A DNA stretch of 64,000 nucleotides from Flavobacteriales bacterium (GCA_028281825.1 JANQJC010000050.1:1-64000); one strand, 5' to 3'. Counted from the first letter of the stretch, positions 16,801-24,943 are shown. The notes: generated by a model not told the origin, from the letters alone. Program-made: numbers and translations.

Positions 16801-17089
16801 CATTTTAATACCCTTTGTTTATCGAACGAGCAACAAAAATTGGTCGTTTATCCAAAAAATATGTCGTTTGTCGATACATTTGAAACATTTTATCTTGCCT
16901 TTTTTGGAATTTATACATCCCTTTAATACCAATGATTTTATAACATTTTAATAGCATTTGAGTGTTCAAATAACTTGTTTTTTTATACATATATATATAT
17001 AGGGCATGCCACATTTGCATCAACAAAACGCAAACAAATTATTAATCGCTGAACGGCTCGCCCCCGTGAGGCACTAAAAAACAAACGCT
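16736..17089. other. Intergenic region upstream of the PanB-like operon
   Basis: These 354 nt hold the inverted repeat just described, direct-repeat site 2 (16843-16881), an AT run near 16990-17000 and a leader ending AAAAAACAAACGCTATGAG. No gene is seen on either strand. The element lies about 210 nt before the PanB-like start, so a long 5' leader is likely. Confidence 0.5.
16843..16881 (+). promoter_or_regulatory. Direct-repeat regulatory element, site 2
   Basis: GTCGTTTATCC and GTCGTTTGTCG start 20 nt apart, the second within GTCGTTTGTCGATACATTT. A further GTTTATCGAAC lies about 25 nt upstream. It is the same arrangement as site 1 before the TPR gene, so the two units may be co-regulated. 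Confidence 0.6.
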
Positions 17090-17911
17090 ATGAGCATCGT
17101 AAAAAACTTTAAAAAACTAAAGACTGACGGGCACAAGATTACCGTAGTTACTTCTTATGACTATTGGAGTGCCCGCATCTTGAGCGAAACCAATGTGGAT
17201 GGTATCTTGATTGGTGATTGCTCGTCAATGGTAATGCATGGTAATGACACCACTTTGAATTGTGATGTTGATATCATTGCGCTACACACCAGGGCTGTTG
17301 TCAAGGGTGCCAACAACAAATTCATAATCGCCGCCCTTCCGTTTATGGCTAACCGCAAAGGCTTTGAAAAAGCAATGGACAACGTTGAGACATTGATGAA
17401 AGCTGGTGCTAAAGCTGTGAAGATAGAAGGTGTTGATGGTAATGAAAGGTTAATCGCCCATTTATCAGAGTCTGGTATACCAGTAGTTGGTCATATCGGA
17501 TTAACCCCATCTCATCACCATTATGTGGGTGGTTTTAAAGTACAAGGAAAAACTCAGGAAGCAGAAGAGAAAATTGTTGCCGATGCTATCAAACTTCAAG
17601 AGCTAGGTTGCTTCTCAGTTGTGCTAGAGGCAGTTCCCCCACACGTGGGCGCCGCAGTAAGGGATGTTATTGATATACCAGTTATTGGCGTTGGCGCAGG
17701 CCCTCATGTTGATGGACAAGCATTGGTATTACAAGACATGCTTGGCATGTGCGTTGATTTCAAGCCTAAGTTTGTAAGGACTTACATGTATGGCGCTGAT
17801 TTGATGCGCGAAGCCGTTAACCAATTTGTTCAGGATGTTGCAGAGCAGGCATTCCCTTCGCAAAATGAGTGCTATGCACCTGGAAAAACACAATTAAGAA
17901 AAGTAGCTTAA
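17090..17911 (+). CDS. Divergent PanB homologue lacking one Mg-ligand Asp
   Basis: A 273-aa TIM-barrel protein clearly related to 3-methyl-2-oxobutanoate hydroxymethyltransferase (PanB, pantothenate synthesis). Shared motifs are VVTSYDYWSA, IGD (Asp43), VKIEG, GHIGLTP, GGFKVQGK, VLEAVPP (catalytic Glu equivalent kept) and PVIGVGAG. In Escherichia coli PanB, Mg is held by Asp45, Asp84 and Glu114. The Asp84 position (LADLPFM) is Ala82 here (IIAALPFM), and the GDSLGM loop reads GDCSSM. Activity may therefore be lost or changed. No panC or panD is adjacent. Two small proteins of another family follow at 36 and 47 nt spacing. It may be a repurposed PanB rather than the housekeeping enzyme. Confidence 0.88.
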   Translation: MSIVKNFKKLKTDGHKITVVTSYDYWSARILSETNVDGILIGDCSSMVMHGNDTTLNCDVDIIALHTRAVVKGANNKFIIAALPFMANRKGFEKAMDNVETLMKAGAKAVKIEGVDGNERLIAHLSESGIPVVGHIGLTPSHHHYVGGFKVQGKTQEAEEKIVADAIKLQELGCFSVVLEAVPPHVGAAVRDVIDIPVIGVGAGPHVDGQALVLQDMLGMCVDFKPKFVRTYMYGADLMREAVNQFVQDVAEQAFPSQNECYAPGKTQLRKVA

Positions 17912-17947
17912 TCACAAACACAATTAAAACACAAAACTCTTCTAGTT

Positions 17948-18442
17948 ATGGGAACTGTAATAAATCTATCAATGATAAGTGTACCTCAAAGTACACCTTC
18001 TACAATGCCAATTGGACAACAAATCAATGGCATGATTGAAAATGACATGGAATGGTTTGCCATGTTCAAAACACACATCACCGAGGCTATCGATACCAAG
18101 CCTTTCAATACTATGCTTAACAAAAACAAGAACTTGAAGGCACCAACTAATATTTTGGTTGCTATGAAAGTATTGAAAGAGTCTTTCGGCTGGACTAATA
18201 AACAATTGTTCACGCAAAGCCACAGCGATATTAAACTTCGTTTCGCCTTGGGCTTGAGTCAATCTTTCAACATTCCTTCAATGTTTGTATTCAGGGCATT
18301 TGAAAATATGTTGGAAGACTACAAGTCAAACACTGGTAATGATTTGGTTAAAGAAGCTATTGAAAACTTAGCTAAAACTCAGGCTCCCGTATTTAAGGTA
18401 GGCGAGAAAAGATTAATGCTTTGGGCAACTAAAGTAGCGTAA
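17948..18442 (+). CDS. Small protein resembling a transposase N-terminal (DUF772-like) domain, copy 1
   Basis: A 164-aa protein. Residues 30-120 follow the pattern of the N-terminal helical domain of IS5/IS1182 transposases: an aliphatic helix after KAPTNILVAMKVLKESFGWT, then NKQLFTQSHSDIKLRFALGL, then IPSMFVFRAFENMLEDY, which corresponds to the family's 'p..stl.rFR..L' segment. No catalytic DDE domain follows. The protein aligns along its length with the 18490 protein, so it is not simply a truncated transposase. It is the second gene of the PanB-like unit. A DNA-binding or adaptor role is inferred. The similarity was judged by eye. Confidence 0.6.
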   Translation: MGTVINLSMISVPQSTPSTMPIGQQINGMIENDMEWFAMFKTHITEAIDTKPFNTMLNKNKNLKAPTNILVAMKVLKESFGWTNKQLFTQSHSDIKLRFALGLSQSFNIPSMFVFRAFENMLEDYKSNTGNDLVKEAIENLAKTQAPVFKVGEKRLMLWATKVA

Positions 18443-18489
18443 TTGGAAAGTGGGGTTAAATAATTTTTAAACACAAAAAACACCATACT

Positions 18490-18936
18490 ATGAAATCCTC
18501 TCTAACTATTGTAAAGTCACCCAAGCAAACCAATGTGGTTGAATGGTTTGAAACAACCAGAAAAAACATTGAGAATGCAGACCTATCTAAATTTGAAATG
18601 CTGTACAGCTTGTTTTACAACAAGCCAAGCAAAAATATAGAAGCATTGGTAACCATGAAAACCTTACAAGAAAATTTTGATTGGAAGGATGGTGAAGTAT
18701 TTAAAAATTACAGCAGATTAACAAGTATGTTAATTCACTTAGGGCGAATGGTGAAGCGAGAAGAAACCCCTACCCTGTTTGAGTTTGCAACCTTCAGCAA
18801 ACTTTTGAAGAAGTTGAAAAGAGAAACAGGAGATGACTTAATAAAGGAAATCTTGAATGATTTTTACAATAATGGTAACATTATAGCGTTTGTACCGTAT
18901 ATAGCAACACCTTCCGCTGCAACTAGGGCAGCATAA
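18490..18936 (+). CDS. Small protein resembling a transposase N-terminal (DUF772-like) domain, copy 2
   Basis: A 148-aa paralogue of the preceding protein. Shared landmarks are VEWFETTRKNI at the start, KPSKNIEALVTMKTLQENFD, then a helix ending MLIHLGRM, TPTLFEFATFSKLLKKLK, and TGDDLIKEILND, matching TGNDLVKEAIEN in the first copy. No signal peptide or catalytic motif is seen. It is the last gene of the PanB-like unit, followed by a strong terminator. Two divergent copies side by side suggest a heterodimer or a duplicated adaptor. Confidence 0.6.
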   Translation: MKSSLTIVKSPKQTNVVEWFETTRKNIENADLSKFEMLYSLFYNKPSKNIEALVTMKTLQENFDWKDGEVFKNYSRLTSMLIHLGRMVKREETPTLFEFATFSKLLKKLKRETGDDLIKEILNDFYNNGNIIAFVPYIATPSAATRAA

Positions 18937-18955
18937 AGGTTTGGTTAGGTTAGTT

Positions 18956-18984
18956 GGAAGCCGGTCTGAGGAGGCCGGCTTTCC
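18956..18984 (+). terminator. Terminator of the PanB-like operon
   Basis: GGAAGCCGG and CCGGCTTTCC form 9-10 bp arms with a 10-nt loop (TCTGAGGAGG), 20 nt after the last gene. Confidence 0.75.
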
Positions 18985-19060
18985 GATTCTATATACCTCT
19001 CATTGTTTATACATCTATCCTTCTACTTCCTTATATTAGCGGTTTAGAAGCACAGCTTAA

Positions 19061-20995
19061 ATGATAAAAAGGTTATTGGTTTTAGGAGTATTATTAACTA
19101 CCATACTTCTATTGAGTGTGCAGTTTAGGCAAATGAATGAAGCCCAAGCCTTCCATACCAAAGATGAACTAGCTTATTTCAAAGCCATCTTTCGGGGTAG
19201 TAATGGCCTACCTGAAGCAAACAATACACTATTCGCAGCCTCTGGCAAATGTGTTACTTGTCATGGTTACGACTCTGACCTGATTGCTAGTATAGATAAT
19301 AATGATGTGGATGTGAACGTGGTAGATGACTGGCGAAGCACCATGATGGCCAACTCAGCCAAAGACCCTTTTTGGAGAGCTAAAGTAAGTCATGAAGTAT
19401 TGGTTAACCCAGGTCATCAAACAGAATTGGAAGATAAATGTACTAGCTGCCATGCACCTATGGGTCACTTTAACGCCAAGCATATTGGACAAACCCACTA
19501 CTCTATTGCGGATATGGTTGGTGACCCAGTGGCATTAGATGGTGTTTCATGCAATGCTTGCCACCAAATAAAGAATGATTCATTAGGGCTTTTATTCTCA
19601 GGAAACGTAAAGTATGATACCGACTACTTCCTTTATGGCCCATACCCTAACCCAGTTGGACCTCCAATGATACAAATTGGATATGAGCCTATTTACAGCA
19701 CTCACATCAATAATGCCGGGCTATGTGCATCTTGCCACACGCTGATTACCGAAACTGCTGATACCTTTGGCAATCTAACAGGTGACCAATTTGTTGAACA
19801 GGCTACCTACCATGAATGGGTAAACTCATCCTACAATAATAATATCAGTTGCCAGGGTTGTCATATCCCAAGAATACAGGATAGTATTATTATCTCAGCT
19901 GATCCACCAGACCTACCTAAACGCAGCCCTTATGGCTTACACCAGTTAGTTGGGGGTAACACTTTTATGCTTAGGATGTTCCAGGAAAACTTGAATAACT
20001 TGGGTATAACTGCAACCATTGAGCAGTTTGATTCAACTATCGCAAGAACAGAACGAATGCTGAGATATCAGACAATGGATATTGAGCTAACTGAAACTTC
20101 AAGAACTACCGACACTGTTTTTTATAGCCTGAAGCTAACCAATAAAGCGGGGCATAAATTCCCTTCAGGATATCCATCACGCAGGGCTTTTGTTGAATTT
20201 GTTGTAATGAACAGCACCTTAGATACCCTCTTTCGCTCAGGTATTTTGAATTACAACTATGAAGTAAGTGGGCACAACGCCGACTATGAACCACACTACA
20301 ATATGATAAATCAACCTGACCAAGCACAGATATATGAAATGGTGATGGCTGACGTAAATGGAAACAAAACAACTGTACTTGAACGGGCCAAAGAGCCGCT
20401 GAAAGATAATCGCATACCGCCATTAGGTTTCACAACCACTCATTTTGCTTATGACACTACCAAAATTGCTGGCAATGCTTTGAGTGATGCTGACTTTAAT
20501 ATTGAGAACAGCCAGGAAGGCTCTGGAACTGATATAGTGCATTATCACGTACCTCTGAATGGCTACACAGGTAATTTAAACATAACTGCTAGAGTTTATT
20601 ACCAACCGGTACCACCCAAATGGAACGAGGAAATGTTTAGCTACAATTCAACCGAGATAGATGCCTTCAGGGATTTATACCAAAGCGCTGATGGTTCTCC
20701 TTCTCTGGTAGCTGAAACAGCACTGGGAGATATCACAATAGGAATGGATGAAGTTGAGTTAAAGGTGAGCATATACCCTAACCCATTCAGCGATTTTGTT
20801 GTAGCACAGTATCAAGGCAAAGAAGTTTTGGACTTTATCTTGTATGATATAAGTGGCAAACTAATCCTTAGGCAACCTGTACAATCAAGGCAAAGGATTG
20901 ACTTAAGCTCTCAAGGTATTAAGCCGGGAGTTTATTTGTATCATATAACTAAAGAAAGGAAGTCTGTGAAATCTGGCAAACTGGTGAAGCATTAA
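19061..20995 (+). CDS. Pentaheme c-type cytochrome with T9SS sorting domain
   Basis: A 644-aa exported multihaem protein. After a signal/anchor helix (LLVLGVLLTTILLLSVQF) there are five CXXCH haem sites: CVTCH at 64, CTSCH at 127, CNACH at 164, CASCH at 222 and CQGCH at 264. The spacing and the intervening DPFWRAKVSHEV and YGPYPNPVG segments recall the cytochrome c-554-like family. The remainder is a beta-rich domain, and the C-terminus is a T9SS type A sorting domain (VSIYPNPFSDFVV ... KPGVYLYHI). It would sit on the cell surface as an electron-transfer protein. It is convergent with the next gene; their ends overlap by 3-4 nt. The electron partner is unknown. Confidence 0.92.
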   Translation: MIKRLLVLGVLLTTILLLSVQFRQMNEAQAFHTKDELAYFKAIFRGSNGLPEANNTLFAASGKCVTCHGYDSDLIASIDNNDVDVNVVDDWRSTMMANSAKDPFWRAKVSHEVLVNPGHQTELEDKCTSCHAPMGHFNAKHIGQTHYSIADMVGDPVALDGVSCNACHQIKNDSLGLLFSGNVKYDTDYFLYGPYPNPVGPPMIQIGYEPIYSTHINNAGLCASCHTLITETADTFGNLTGDQFVEQATYHEWVNSSYNNNISCQGCHIPRIQDSIIISADPPDLPKRSPYGLHQLVGGNTFMLRMFQENLNNLGITATIEQFDSTIARTERMLRYQTMDIELTETSRTTDTVFYSLKLTNKAGHKFPSGYPSRRAFVEFVVMNSTLDTLFRSGILNYNYEVSGHNADYEPHYNMINQPDQAQIYEMVMADVNGNKTTVLERAKEPLKDNRIPPLGFTTTHFAYDTTKIAGNALSDADFNIENSQEGSGTDIVHYHVPLNGYTGNLNITARVYYQPVPPKWNEEMFSYNSTEIDAFRDLYQSADGSPSLVAETALGDITIGMDEVELKVSIYPNPFSDFVVAQYQGKEVLDFILYDISGKLILRQPVQSRQRIDLSSQGIKPGVYLYHITKERKSVKSGKLVKH

Positions 20996-21507
20996 ATCCT
21001 CTTCAACTGCATTTCAATCATTTTCACTTGTTCCTTCATCATTCCAGCGCTTTTTGACTTTTTCACCTCTGTAAGCATGTTGATGGCTAAGCGCTTTTTT
21101 CGTTGGGATATATAGATACCTGCCAAGCTCAATTGAGCCATAGCTTTATCATGGTCCATTTTTAGGCCTATACCCAGCGCTTTCTTCAATAAGTGCTCCG
21201 CCTTGCCACCACCTGGTTGTTGTGAAGCTATCATACCTTTTAGTAAGTAATGATAAGCCTCTTGTGGCTTGCGCATATGCTCCGGATGTTTCACCGATTC
21301 TAAAATTTGAGATGCCTTTTGAAAGTTTTGTTTTCTCAAGTACCACATCGCCAATATATTTCGTGCATTGATGAAAAGAAAAAAGATGGGGATACCTGTT
21401 AGCAATACCAAGAAAATGCCATTACCAATATTACCCACCACAAATTGATACACTGCAAAAGCAAGTGTCAATGCTGCCAAAACAATTTTTACTAAGCGTG
21501 AAGACAT
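20992..21507 (-). CDS. Two-TM membrane protein with TPR-like tail
   Basis: About 171 residues from the ATG at 21507; the longer frame to 21624 has no typical N-terminus. Two adjacent membrane helices (VKIVLAALTLAFAVYQFVV, GIFLVLLTGIPIFFLFI) are followed by a cytoplasmic tail of helix pairs (QNFQKASQILESVKHPEH, KPQEAYHYLLKGMIASQ, DKAMAQLSLAGIYISQRKK) with tetratricopeptide character. Such small membrane TPR proteins are common in Bacteroidota. No function can be assigned. It ends inside the stop of the cytochrome gene. Confidence 0.7.
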   Translation of the reverse strand: MSSRLVKIVLAALTLAFAVYQFVVGNIGNGIFLVLLTGIPIFFLFINARNILAMWYLRKQNFQKASQILESVKHPEHMRKPQEAYHYLLKGMIASQQPGGGKAEHLLKKALGIGLKMDHDKAMAQLSLAGIYISQRKKRLAINMLTEVKKSKSAGMMKEQVKMIEMQLKRI

Positions 21508-21689
21508 AATTTTCCAGTCGACTTTAATTAAAACGACCGCAAAGTTAGGTTTAATTCTTTGAGGAACAAGGCTTGAAATACCCATGAAAAAAGCGATGCC
21601 TAAATAACAGTTAAATTTTTGCAATTATTCCTTTTTTAACTCAAAATTTACTTTTAATTTAGAAACGTATTAACCAAAATTAATAAGCT

Positions 21690-21944
21690 ATGAACATTAC
21701 TTTCAATGAGCTTAGGCAGCTAAAAGACCGTTTGCCAAATGGTGCGATGCATCAAATTGCTGAAAAACTACAACTTGATGTTGACACTGTGAGAAACTAT
21801 TTTGGTGGAGCCAATTACAAGCAAGGAAAAGCAACCGTAGGTATCCATTATGAAGAAGGACCTAATGGTGGCGTTGTTCATCTTGACGACACAAAAGTGC
21901 TTGATTTGGCGCAAGAAATATTAAAGAAAGAGAAGCAAAACTAG
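21690..21944 (+). CDS. Small helix-turn-helix DNA-binding protein
   Basis: An 84-aa protein. The first half is a helix-turn-helix: LRQLKDRLPNGAMHQIAEKL, then QLDVDTVRNYFGG as the recognition helix. The second half is a short acidic/hydrophobic segment (IHYEEGPNGGVVHLDD) and a C-terminal helix (LDLAQEILKKEKQ). The pattern is that of a small Bacteroidota DNA-binding protein. No target is visible. Its leader ends AATAAGCTATGA, like several others in this window. Confidence 0.7.
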   Translation: MNITFNELRQLKDRLPNGAMHQIAEKLQLDVDTVRNYFGGANYKQGKATVGIHYEEGPNGGVVHLDDTKVLDLAQEILKKEKQN

Positions 21945-22023
21945 GTTTCTCTTTTTTTGTTTAAGGTTCTTTCTAACACTCTTAACTGGCTTACCGCCAA
22001 AGCCAGCAAGGGGTGAAATATTC

Positions 22024-22031
22024 TAAATTTG
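22024..22031 (+). promoter_or_regulatory. -7 box TAAATTTG for the lipoprotein at 22077
   Basis: An exact TAnnTTTG match 45 nt upstream of the ATG. The hairpin at 22034-22054 falls at the very start of the predicted transcript. Confidence 0.5.
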
Positions 22032-22033
22032 GA

Positions 22034-22054
22034 GGATGGTTTTAGAAACCATCC
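22034..22054. terminator. Hairpin: terminator of 21690 or 5' leader stem of 22077
   Basis: A perfect 9-bp stem (GGATGGTTT / AAACCATCC) with a 3-nt loop, followed by TTCTTTATTAT. Its position right after the -7 box means that it could equally be a stabilising 5' stem of the next mRNA. Confidence 0.6.
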
Positions 22055-22076
22055 TTCTTTATTATACATTAGGCCC

Positions 22077-22694
22077 ATGAAATATTTTTTCACCTTACTT
22101 ATTGGTGTTTTACCTCTTGCTTTTAATTCCTGCACTCAAACCGACCCTAATAAGGAAATAGACGAAGGTATTGTGGAAGAAAACACCTACACCAGCCAGG
22201 AACTTGGCTGGACCATCAATATCCCTGATAAATGGGAAGTAGTAAGCAGAGATGAATTGCAGGAAAAAATGTCTATGGGCGAAGAAGCCATTGAAGAGAC
22301 TTATGAGGAAGATATTGACGCTTCAACGGTTAAAAATCTTATTAGCTTTAAAAAAGACCAATTCAATATTTTTACTTCCACATCGCAACCGTTTGATGAA
22401 GAGTACCCAAATCAATGGAACGAAGTAAACACCGAAATAAGAGGTATGCTTTACCACACTTATGTGAGCAAGGGCATCAAGGTTGATAGCTCATCCTCTG
22501 AGACAGTTATTGATGGACAAAAGTTTTATGTTTCGAGTTTTGCCTTATACTCTCCTAAAGGTGAACTCATCCTAAATCAGGACATGTATAGCTGTTTGCG
22601 CAATGATATTGATTTTGCAGCTACATTAAACTACAACAATCCTGTTGACAAAGAGATAATGGAAAAAGCCCTGAAAGGCTCAAAGTTTCAATAA
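22077..22694 (+). CDS. Lipoprotein, function unknown
   Basis: About 205 residues from the ATG at 22077, with a lipoprotein signal (MKYFFTLLIGVLPLAFNSC, lipobox FNSC). The mature part has GWTINIPDKWEVVSRDELQE near the start, typical of proteins with a PsbP/MOG1-like alpha-beta fold that bind at the membrane, then a mixed region (FYVSSFALYSPKGELILNQD). An upstream in-frame ATG at 22029 would put the lipobox too far in. It probably faces the periplasm. The fold suggestion is an inference from the opening motif. Confidence 0.75.
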   Translation: MKYFFTLLIGVLPLAFNSCTQTDPNKEIDEGIVEENTYTSQELGWTINIPDKWEVVSRDELQEKMSMGEEAIEETYEEDIDASTVKNLISFKKDQFNIFTSTSQPFDEEYPNQWNEVNTEIRGMLYHTYVSKGIKVDSSSSETVIDGQKFYVSSFALYSPKGELILNQDMYSCLRNDIDFAATLNYNNPVDKEIMEKALKGSKFQ

Positions 22695-22739
22695 TACCGG
22701 TTTTTTGTTTCCTATCATAAACTGATTTACATTTACCTT

Positions 22740-23219
22740 GTGAGTGGTAGAATTACAAATAACAGTTACCAATATCAACTGGAATTAAAAGCGAGGTTTA
22801 TTTCGCCATTTAACTCCGATACTCGAATCATCTATTCTGTATTTCCAGCATTCTATGAAGGTAATTATTCTCTACAATTGATTGATGAAGACGAACCTTA
22901 CATATTGGTTCGTAAATGGAAACAAGATATATCTAACTCATCACATCTGGGTATTTACAAGCCTGACGATATTTCGTTTGAAGAAACCCAAATAAATATT
23001 TCAAAGGAGCAAAGAGATAAATTGCTAGAAATCGCTGAAAGAAAGTTAATAGCGAATGGACTTGAAACAGTTATGCTGGATGGAGTTACCTTTGACCTAA
23101 TTATTTATGGCAAAGAAAACCAAAAGCTCACTTGGCAATTGCCAGAGCAATTAAACAACCAAGCTCTCAAACTTACCAATCAGTTGGAGGAACTTGTCTT
23201 TGCTCATCTAGAATCCTAA
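22740..23219 (+). CDS. Hypothetical protein, GTG start
   Basis: A 159-aa protein beginning with GTG (SGRITNNSYQYQLELKAR). There is no signal peptide. Content is mixed strand (RIIYSVFPAFYEGNYSLQLI) then helix (KEQRDKLLEIAERKLIANG). It is not recognised as a known family. A TACCTTG sequence overlapping the start codon is a weak promoter candidate that would put transcription inside the frame, so the start remains uncertain. It lies 45 nt after the lipoprotein gene and may share its transcript. Confidence 0.6.
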   Translation: MSGRITNNSYQYQLELKARFISPFNSDTRIIYSVFPAFYEGNYSLQLIDEDEPYILVRKWKQDISNSSHLGIYKPDDISFEETQINISKEQRDKLLEIAERKLIANGLETVMLDGVTFDLIIYGKENQKLTWQLPEQLNNQALKLTNQLEELVFAHLES

Positions 23220-23246
23220 TTCCTAATACTGATACTTAGTACCTAT

Positions 23247-24320
23247 CTATATCACATCATAGTCCACCACAACCCTCTCCGTAAGTGGGTGTGCTTGGCA
23301 AGTGAGTATATAGCCTTCTTCTACTTCGCCATCACTTAGGGCATAGTTTTGCTCCATACGTGCTTTACCCTCAAGCACTTTGCCTTTACAGGTGGCACAC
23401 ACAGCCCCTTTGCATGAGAAAGGAGCGTCTGCACCAGCTTCAATAGCTGCATCTAGTATCGGCTCTCCCTTTGATGACAATTCAAAGTCAAACTCATCAC
23501 CATCCATGATGACTGTTATCTGGCTGATTACTTCTGCACTATCATCAACCACTTTTGGAACATTTTCTTTATTGAGAACTGTGGTAAAGTATTCTAGATG
23601 TATCTTATCCTTGTCCACACCGAGGCTCTTCAAAGAGTTCTCAATATTCTGCATCATTGGCCCAGGCCCACAAATAAAGTATTCATTATTTGGAGTTAGC
23701 TGAACAAATTGATTGACTACAACTTTGGTTTTCTCCTCGGTCATGATACCCTTCAGCACATCTTCCACAGCACCAGATGGATTATTAAGTACGTGGTAAA
23801 CCTTCAATCTATCAGGATAATCAGCATTCCACTTAAGCAACTCATCTTTAAAAATAATGGCTGACTCGTTTTCGTTTGCATAGATTAAAATCACTTTGCT
23901 ATTTGGCTCTTGACTAAGAACAGTCTTAAGTATTGAAATAACTGGAGTAATTCCACTACCACCTGCAAACAGTACATAGGTTTTTGAGTTTTCCTCACTT
24001 ATTGGGGTAGTAAAACCGCCAGCTGGTGTCATTACATCTAGTTCGTCACCTACTTTAAGGGTATCGGTCAAATATGGTGACAGAGCACCAGAATCCACTT
24101 TCTTAACTGCTACCCTGAAAGATTCATTTAAAGCTGGACTGCTGCACAATGAATAAGAGCGTCTTACATCTTCTCCAGCTATATCCATTCTTATGGTAAT
24201 ATATTGCCCTGACTTATATTGGTAATCATTCTTCAGGCTTTCAGGTATATCAAACACAATAGAAACACACTGGGCTGTTTCCCTTCTTACTTCTGCTACT
24301 TTAAGTTTATGGAATTTCAC
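23247..24320 (-). CDS. paaE: 1,2-phenylacetyl-CoA epoxidase, reductase subunit PaaE
   Basis: A 357-aa flavin/iron-sulfur reductase passing electrons from NADPH to the PaaA di-iron site. Domains are an FAD-binding barrel (YKSGQYITIRM, RRSYSLCSSP), an NAD(P)-binding domain (FAGGSGITPVISILKT, FICGPGPMM) and a plant-type [2Fe-2S] ferredoxin with CKGAVCATCKGK and the fourth Cys in LTCQAHP. The start is GTG at 24320. It is transcribed away from paaABCD, whereas in many bacteria paaE ends that operon. A -7 box lies 25 nt upstream of the start. Confidence 0.95.
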   Translation of the reverse strand: MKFHKLKVAEVRRETAQCVSIVFDIPESLKNDYQYKSGQYITIRMDIAGEDVRRSYSLCSSPALNESFRVAVKKVDSGALSPYLTDTLKVGDELDVMTPAGGFTTPISEENSKTYVLFAGGSGITPVISILKTVLSQEPNSKVILIYANENESAIIFKDELLKWNADYPDRLKVYHVLNNPSGAVEDVLKGIMTEEKTKVVVNQFVQLTPNNEYFICGPGPMMQNIENSLKSLGVDKDKIHLEYFTTVLNKENVPKVVDDSAEVISQITVIMDGDEFDFELSSKGEPILDAAIEAGADAPFSCKGAVCATCKGKVLEGKARMEQNYALSDGEVEEGYILTCQAHPLTERVVVDYDVI

Positions 24321-24345
24321 GCTTTGTCTATTTTTTAGTCGCGTG

Positions 24346-24353
24346 CAAAAATA
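24346..24353 (-). promoter_or_regulatory. -7 box TATTTTTG for paaE
   Basis: An exact TAnnTTTG match on the minus strand, 25 nt upstream of the paaE start. Confidence 0.55.
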
Positions 24354-24500
24354 TCATTTCTAAAATAAATCATTCATTACCTCTCACCTGTCATTCACTC
24401 CCTTAACAATTCTATCTATACCCGATGAAGTCCAATATATGTTGGTTAAAAAGCAAGTTATTAACTATTAATCGTTGAAAAAATAGATGTAATATTTTGT

Positions 24501-24508
24501 TAGTTTCG
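24501..24508 (+). promoter_or_regulatory. -7 box TAGTTTCG for the Cys-rich lipoprotein
   Basis: One mismatch to TAnnTTTG, 50 nt before the ATG at 24559. Confidence 0.4.
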
Positions 24509-24558
24509 TTTGAAAGGGTTTACTTTGCCAAAAAATCACTTTAAAAATTTCAACCCAA

Positions 24559-24924
24559 ATGAAAAAAAATGTATTTATGCTAGTGTTTGCTGCAGCCGTA
24601 GCATTCTCTTTCACTTCATGTAAGAAGTGTTTCCAATGTACTGTAACCAATGCTATCTACGGTTCTGTTTATACTGAGCCAATGGTAACTTGTGGAGAAA
24701 AAATGGATGATCACAAGTCAGTTCTTGAGCAAACTTTCTCTTGCGCTACTTGCAACTACACAGTTGAGCAATTCGGTGGTACTACTACGTTTACTGATAC
24801 TCAGTGCGGTACTACTGAAGATGTTGACATCTTTGTAGCTGACGAGTTGGATGAAGATGATCCAGATTTATCAGTTACTTGCAGCAAGTCTACTCCGACA
24901 GTAAACTGCTACGAGGCTAGCTAA
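24559..24924 (+). CDS. Small Cys-rich lipoprotein
   Basis: A 121-aa protein with a lipoprotein signal ending FSFTSC. The mature peptide carries several further cysteines, including CKKCFQC, VTCGEK, SCATCNY, TQCG and NCYEAS, probably as disulfides or a metal site, and an acidic segment (DELDEDDPDLS). It has its own -7 box and terminator, so it is a single-gene unit sitting between the divergent paaE and paaA genes. No family was recognised. There is no sequence sign of involvement in phenylacetate breakdown. Confidence 0.8.
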   Translation: MKKNVFMLVFAAAVAFSFTSCKKCFQCTVTNAIYGSVYTEPMVTCGEKMDDHKSVLEQTFSCATCNYTVEQFGGTTTFTDTQCGTTEDVDIFVADELDEDDPDLSVTCSKSTPTVNCYEAS

Positions 24925-24943
24925 TTAAGATTTTAAAATCTAT

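Noticed and set aside
17948-18936. Truncated insertion sequence (transposase remnants)
   Set aside because: Both frames are complete, start and stop cleanly, align end to end with each other, and no terminal inverted repeats or catalytic domain remain.
21941-22135. Minus-strand frame opposite the 22077 lipoprotein start
   Set aside because: Overlaps the lipoprotein promoter and signal region; no independent support.
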